DNA of 16,618 bases from an uncultured Erysipelotrichaceae bacterium (GTDB lineage: Bacteria > Bacillota_I > Bacilli_A > Erysipelotrichales > Coprobacillaceae): positions 1 to 16,618 of the forward strand of contig CAJUOS010000050.1 of assembly GCA_910588075.1 (NCBI GenBank), written 5' to 3'. This document shows, one piece after another, positions 14,414 through 16,618 of this stretch (the stretch's first letter is position 1; every line of letters begins with the position of its first letter). The translations under genes were made by a program, and so were the position numbers. Under the pieces are notes generated by a model, which was given only the letters and a program-made list of their open reading frames with translations, had not been told where the DNA came from and made no database searches.

Positions 14414-15182
14414 CATCTACAAATAATTTTTGAGATTCAACTGAATTTACATCCACTATTTTATAAAAATATTCTTTTTGAGATAATTGTCCTTTTTCAA
14501 TAGTTTCAGCAATTTGACCATCTTTAATATAAAGTAGTTTTTGTGAATAACTCGCAATCATTGAATCATGTGTTACCATCAAAATAGAAACACCCTCTTC
14601 TTCATTTAACCTTTTAAATAATTCTAATAAATCATGAGAGTTTTGGCTATCTAAATTTCCTGTTGGTTCATCTGCAACAATTAACTTAGGTTGAGTAACT
14701 AATGCTCTTGCAATTGCTGCACGTTGTCTTTGTCCTCCTGAACACTCATGAGGATATTTATCTAATAACATATCTACACTTAATTTCATTGCAATATTAC
14801 TTACTCTTTCTTTTATTTCATTTAATGGTATATCAGACAAAGTTAAAGGTATTGCTATATTTTCAAAAATAGTTAATGAATCTAGAAGATTGAATTCTTG
14901 AAAAATAAAACCTAAATTCTTATATCTAAAACGTCCAACTTCATTTTCACCCATTGCTCTTACTTCTGTTCCATTAATAAACACTTGTCCTTTTGTAGGT
15001 ACATCAATTGTTGAAAGAGTATTAATAAAAGTAGATTTTCCAGAGCCAGAAGGTCCCATAACACAAATAAAATCACCTTCATACATTTTTAATGATATAT
15101 CTTGTAATGCTGTAACAGGATGTTTTGTCCCTACTCCATAAATTTTTGTAACATGTTTAGCTACTAATATTTCTTTATTCAT
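14403..15182 (-). CDS. ABC transporter ATP-binding protein, BceA/MacB type
   Basis: This is the ATPase of a BceAB-like transporter; such systems sense or detoxify peptide antibiotics and envelope-active compounds in Firmicutes, and related MacB/LolCDE pairs act on other substrates. The 259-aa product has Walker A GPSGSGKST (43-51), Q-loop Gln95 in FIFQEFN, signature CSGGQ (147-151; the cysteine at the first position is common in BceA-type ATPases), Walker B LIVADE (167-172) with GNLD following, and switch His205. The ATG overlaps the permease stop as ATGAATAA (8 bp), with GGAGGG 9 nt upstream, so translation is coupled. The specific substrate is not inferable. No sensor kinase or response regulator lies inside the window. 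Confidence 0.92.
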   Translation of the reverse strand: MNKEILVAKHVTKIYGVGTKHPVTALQDISLKMYEGDFICVMGPSGSGKSTFINTLSTIDVPTKGQVFINGTEVRAMGENEVGRFRYKNLGFIFQEFNLLDSLTIFENIAIPLTLSDIPLNEIKERVSNIAMKLSVDMLLDKYPHECSGGQRQRAAIARALVTQPKLIVADEPTGNLDSQNSHDLLELFKRLNEEEGVSILMVTHDSMIASYSQKLLYIKDGQIAETIEKGQLSQKEYFYKIVDVNSVESQKLFVDEQV

Positions 15183-16479
15183 AACGTATTCCCTCCTTTA
15201 ACACTTGTAAAATATTATTTTTATATGAAATATATGTAAAGATACCAGCTATAATTCCAGTTATAAACTGTACACCTAAAATCATCATAATAAATAGTAA
15301 AGATATATCTTGATGAAGATAAGCTTGTGTTATTGAAATAATAATAACTATCATTGGAAGCCCTAATAAAATACTATAAAAGAAAATCACTTCTTGTTTC
15401 ATAATCATCAAAATCTGTTGATAAGAATAACCAATCTTATATAAATTATAGAAAAATGTTTTACGTGTTATAGCTTCCATTACATATTTATAAATAATAC
15501 TTGCTAAAAGAAGAATAATCACAACAATGAAACCTATGAATGCTGTAATCAACTCTCTTGGATTGTCTTTTTGCATAATCATAATAGCAATGAGTACACT
15601 TGAAGAAACTGCATATAATGCCACTAATGAACAAGCTCTTCTTAAAGAATAATATAAATTAGATATAGAAACTAATTTTAATTTATCTGAAAGCCATTTT
15701 TTATTTTTTAAATAATGAAATAATTGAGGGAAATTATATTTAATCATTCCACTTACTCCTAATGAACTTAAAAAACATGGGAATATAGCAGATATGGAAC
15801 TATAAGATAATGATAATGTCAATGCAACTATACCAAACAAATAAATAAAAATATATGTTATTGAAGGTAATTTAAAAATTCTCTCATCTTTTAATACATT
15901 TGTTTTTTCTTGAGATAATAAATAAGCAATATCTTTACGATAAACAAAACCAGAAGTATAAACTAACTGAGCAAATAAAATAGATAATACACAAATACTT
16001 GTATCAAAAATAGCATTAATAGGAATATAGAAAAATGAACCTTGATAATGAATATATGAATAAATCAATTGATTAACCCCCATTGAAAGTCCACTTCCTA
16101 TTAAAAAGCCTATAATAAAAGCCATAAAAGTCATAACAATATTCTGATAAAATAAATATAAAGTGATATTGATAAATGTTGAACCTGACATTGTCATAAT
16201 AGCTATTTCTTTTGTTTTTCTAGAGATATAAAAATTATTAGCGAAGACAATCATAAAAGCACAAAATACAATTATTAAAAATGATAACATTGTTGAAAAT
16301 GGCATTTGTGTATAATACCATTGTGATACTTCTTGTGGAACACTTGATAAGTGGGGATTATCTATAATATTAAAAAATAAGAAAGTAATCGCAGTTACCA
16401 AAGATAGAGTTATTATATAAACAAGACTCTTCTTATACTCTTTTTTTAACATTTCCATAGAAAACTTAAAATGACTCAT
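15175..16479 (-). CDS. Compact FtsX-like ABC transporter permease (BceB-like without extracellular domain)
   Basis: This is the membrane partner of the ATPase downstream. The 434-aa product shows about ten hydrophobic segments (roughly 19-38, 62-82, 105-130, 152-175, 205-225, 228-247, 283-302, 310-330, 364-384 and 393-418), the topology of BceB permeases. BceB proteins are usually about 620-660 aa, with an extracellular domain of about 200 aa between segments 7 and 8. Here that loop is only about 303-309 (QKDNPRE). The two FtsX-type modules (about 61-180 and 305-430) remain. The start has AAGGAGGAG 7 nt upstream, and no frameshift or gap is evident, so the short form looks native. It is the first gene of its operon. 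The ABC permease call is firm; assigning it to the Bce subgroup is inference. Confidence 0.85.
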   Translation of the reverse strand: MSHFKFSMEMLKKEYKKSLVYIITLSLVTAITFLFFNIIDNPHLSSVPQEVSQWYYTQMPFSTMLSFLIIVFCAFMIVFANNFYISRKTKEIAIMTMSGSTFINITLYLFYQNIVMTFMAFIIGFLIGSGLSMGVNQLIYSYIHYQGSFFYIPINAIFDTSICVLSILFAQLVYTSGFVYRKDIAYLLSQEKTNVLKDERIFKLPSITYIFIYLFGIVALTLSLSYSSISAIFPCFLSSLGVSGMIKYNFPQLFHYLKNKKWLSDKLKLVSISNLYYSLRRACSLVALYAVSSSVLIAIMIMQKDNPRELITAFIGFIVVIILLLASIIYKYVMEAITRKTFFYNLYKIGYSYQQILMIMKQEVIFFYSILLGLPMIVIIISITQAYLHQDISLLFIMMILGVQFITGIIAGIFTYISYKNNILQVLKEGIRYE

Positions 16480-16506
16480 CTTTTACTCCTCCTTATATAA
16501 ATATAT

Positions 16507-16536
16507 ATCATATCACTTTTTGCAATAAAAGAACAA
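16507..16536 (-). promoter_or_regulatory. Candidate promoter of the ABC transporter operon
   Basis: On the minus strand TTGTTC (16531-16536), 18 bp, then TATGAT (16507-16512), preceded by TGA to give an extended -10. It lies directly downstream of the upstream gene's terminator, so the permease/ATPase pair is probably its own transcription unit. Confidence 0.55.
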
Positions 16537-16537
16537 A

Positions 16538-16560
16538 CAAAAAAATCTCCGAAGAGATTT
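16538..16560 (-). terminator. Rho-independent terminator of a gene beyond the right edge
   Basis: On the minus strand AAATCTC pairs with GAGATTT across a TTCG tetraloop, followed by a T run. The very stable UUCG loop and T run mark the end of a minus-strand transcript that enters from beyond position 16618. Confidence 0.9.
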
Positions 16561-16618
16561 ATTTGGTATATTAAAATATTGTGAGCCTAGAAGGTCGCTA
16601 TAAAATATCAGGGGGAAT
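16561..16618 (-). other. 3' end of an unidentified upstream transcript
   Basis: These 58 bases precede the terminator on the minus strand. The part 16581-16599 is clearly more GC-rich than other spacers here. One minus frame stops after I-P-P-D-I-L (TAG at 16598-16600), another after S-P (TGA), and the third stays open through the terminator. It may be the tail of a coding gene plus 3' UTR, or the end of a structured RNA. I could not match it to any RNA family. Confidence 0.35.

Noticed and set aside
14403..15182. Cysteine in place of leucine in the ABC signature (CSGGQ), considered as a defect
   Set aside because: This variant is common in BceA-type ATPases and all other motifs are intact.
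1..16618. CRISPR arrays, insertion sequences, prophage genes, tRNA or rRNA genes
   Set aside because: No regularly spaced repeats, transposase or integrase motifs, tRNA-like cloverleaf with a CCA end, or rRNA-like segments were seen.

Overview
This is a very AT-rich, gene-dense stretch of a low-GC Firmicute. A small acid-soluble spore protein of the SspI family, with a sigma-G-type promoter, shows the host forms endospores. A pheST T-box, strong AGGAGG-type ribosome binding sites, a standard genetic code (TGA used as stop) and the general look of the proteins suggest an Erysipelotrichia/Coprobacillaceae-like gut bacterium; that genus-level placement is inference. Bases 1-63 do not belong to it. 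They are GC-rich with codon-like GC3 and end in the 13-nt tail shared by Illumina adapters, so the left edge is very probably a library or assembly chimera.

Layout. 175-3526: tmcAL (tRNA-Met cytidine acetate ligase, +), a Cof-type HAD phosphatase (-) that overlaps it tail to tail, then a divergent two-gene exporter of the ThrE/YjjPB type (+). 3586-7286: pheT and pheS (-), behind a complete T-box riboswitch with a TTC (Phe) specifier and its own promoter. 7354-8115: a short-chain dehydrogenase (+). 8162-9552: a SpoU/TrmH rRNA methyltransferase and a YgjP-type metallopeptidase (-), overlapping by ATGA. 9612-9803: sspI (+). 9795-11094: two unrecognised membrane-associated genes (-), translationally coupled. 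11162-12265: HtrA/DegP-like membrane-anchored protease (-). 12356-14271: patatin-like phospholipase and M42 aminopeptidase (-), a TAATG-coupled operon. 14403-16479: a BceA-type ABC ATPase and an unusually short FtsX-type permease (-). The right end shows a UUCG-loop terminator for a gene lying beyond the window.

How it works together. Most of the window is chromosomal housekeeping: tRNA modification, tRNA charging, rRNA methylation, proteolysis and envelope quality control. The association of sspI, a TrmH methyltransferase and pheST recalls the order I remember from Bacillus. Transcription is punctuated by good rho-independent terminators, and three of them lie partly inside the 3' end of a coding sequence. 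Start codons were re-chosen from ribosome binding sites and promoters in several genes, notably pheS, whose longest open frame runs into the T-box.

Nothing here is a clear new defence or mobile system. The least explained parts are the 288-aa/146-aa membrane pair, the permease lacking the usual extracellular domain, and the last 58 bases.
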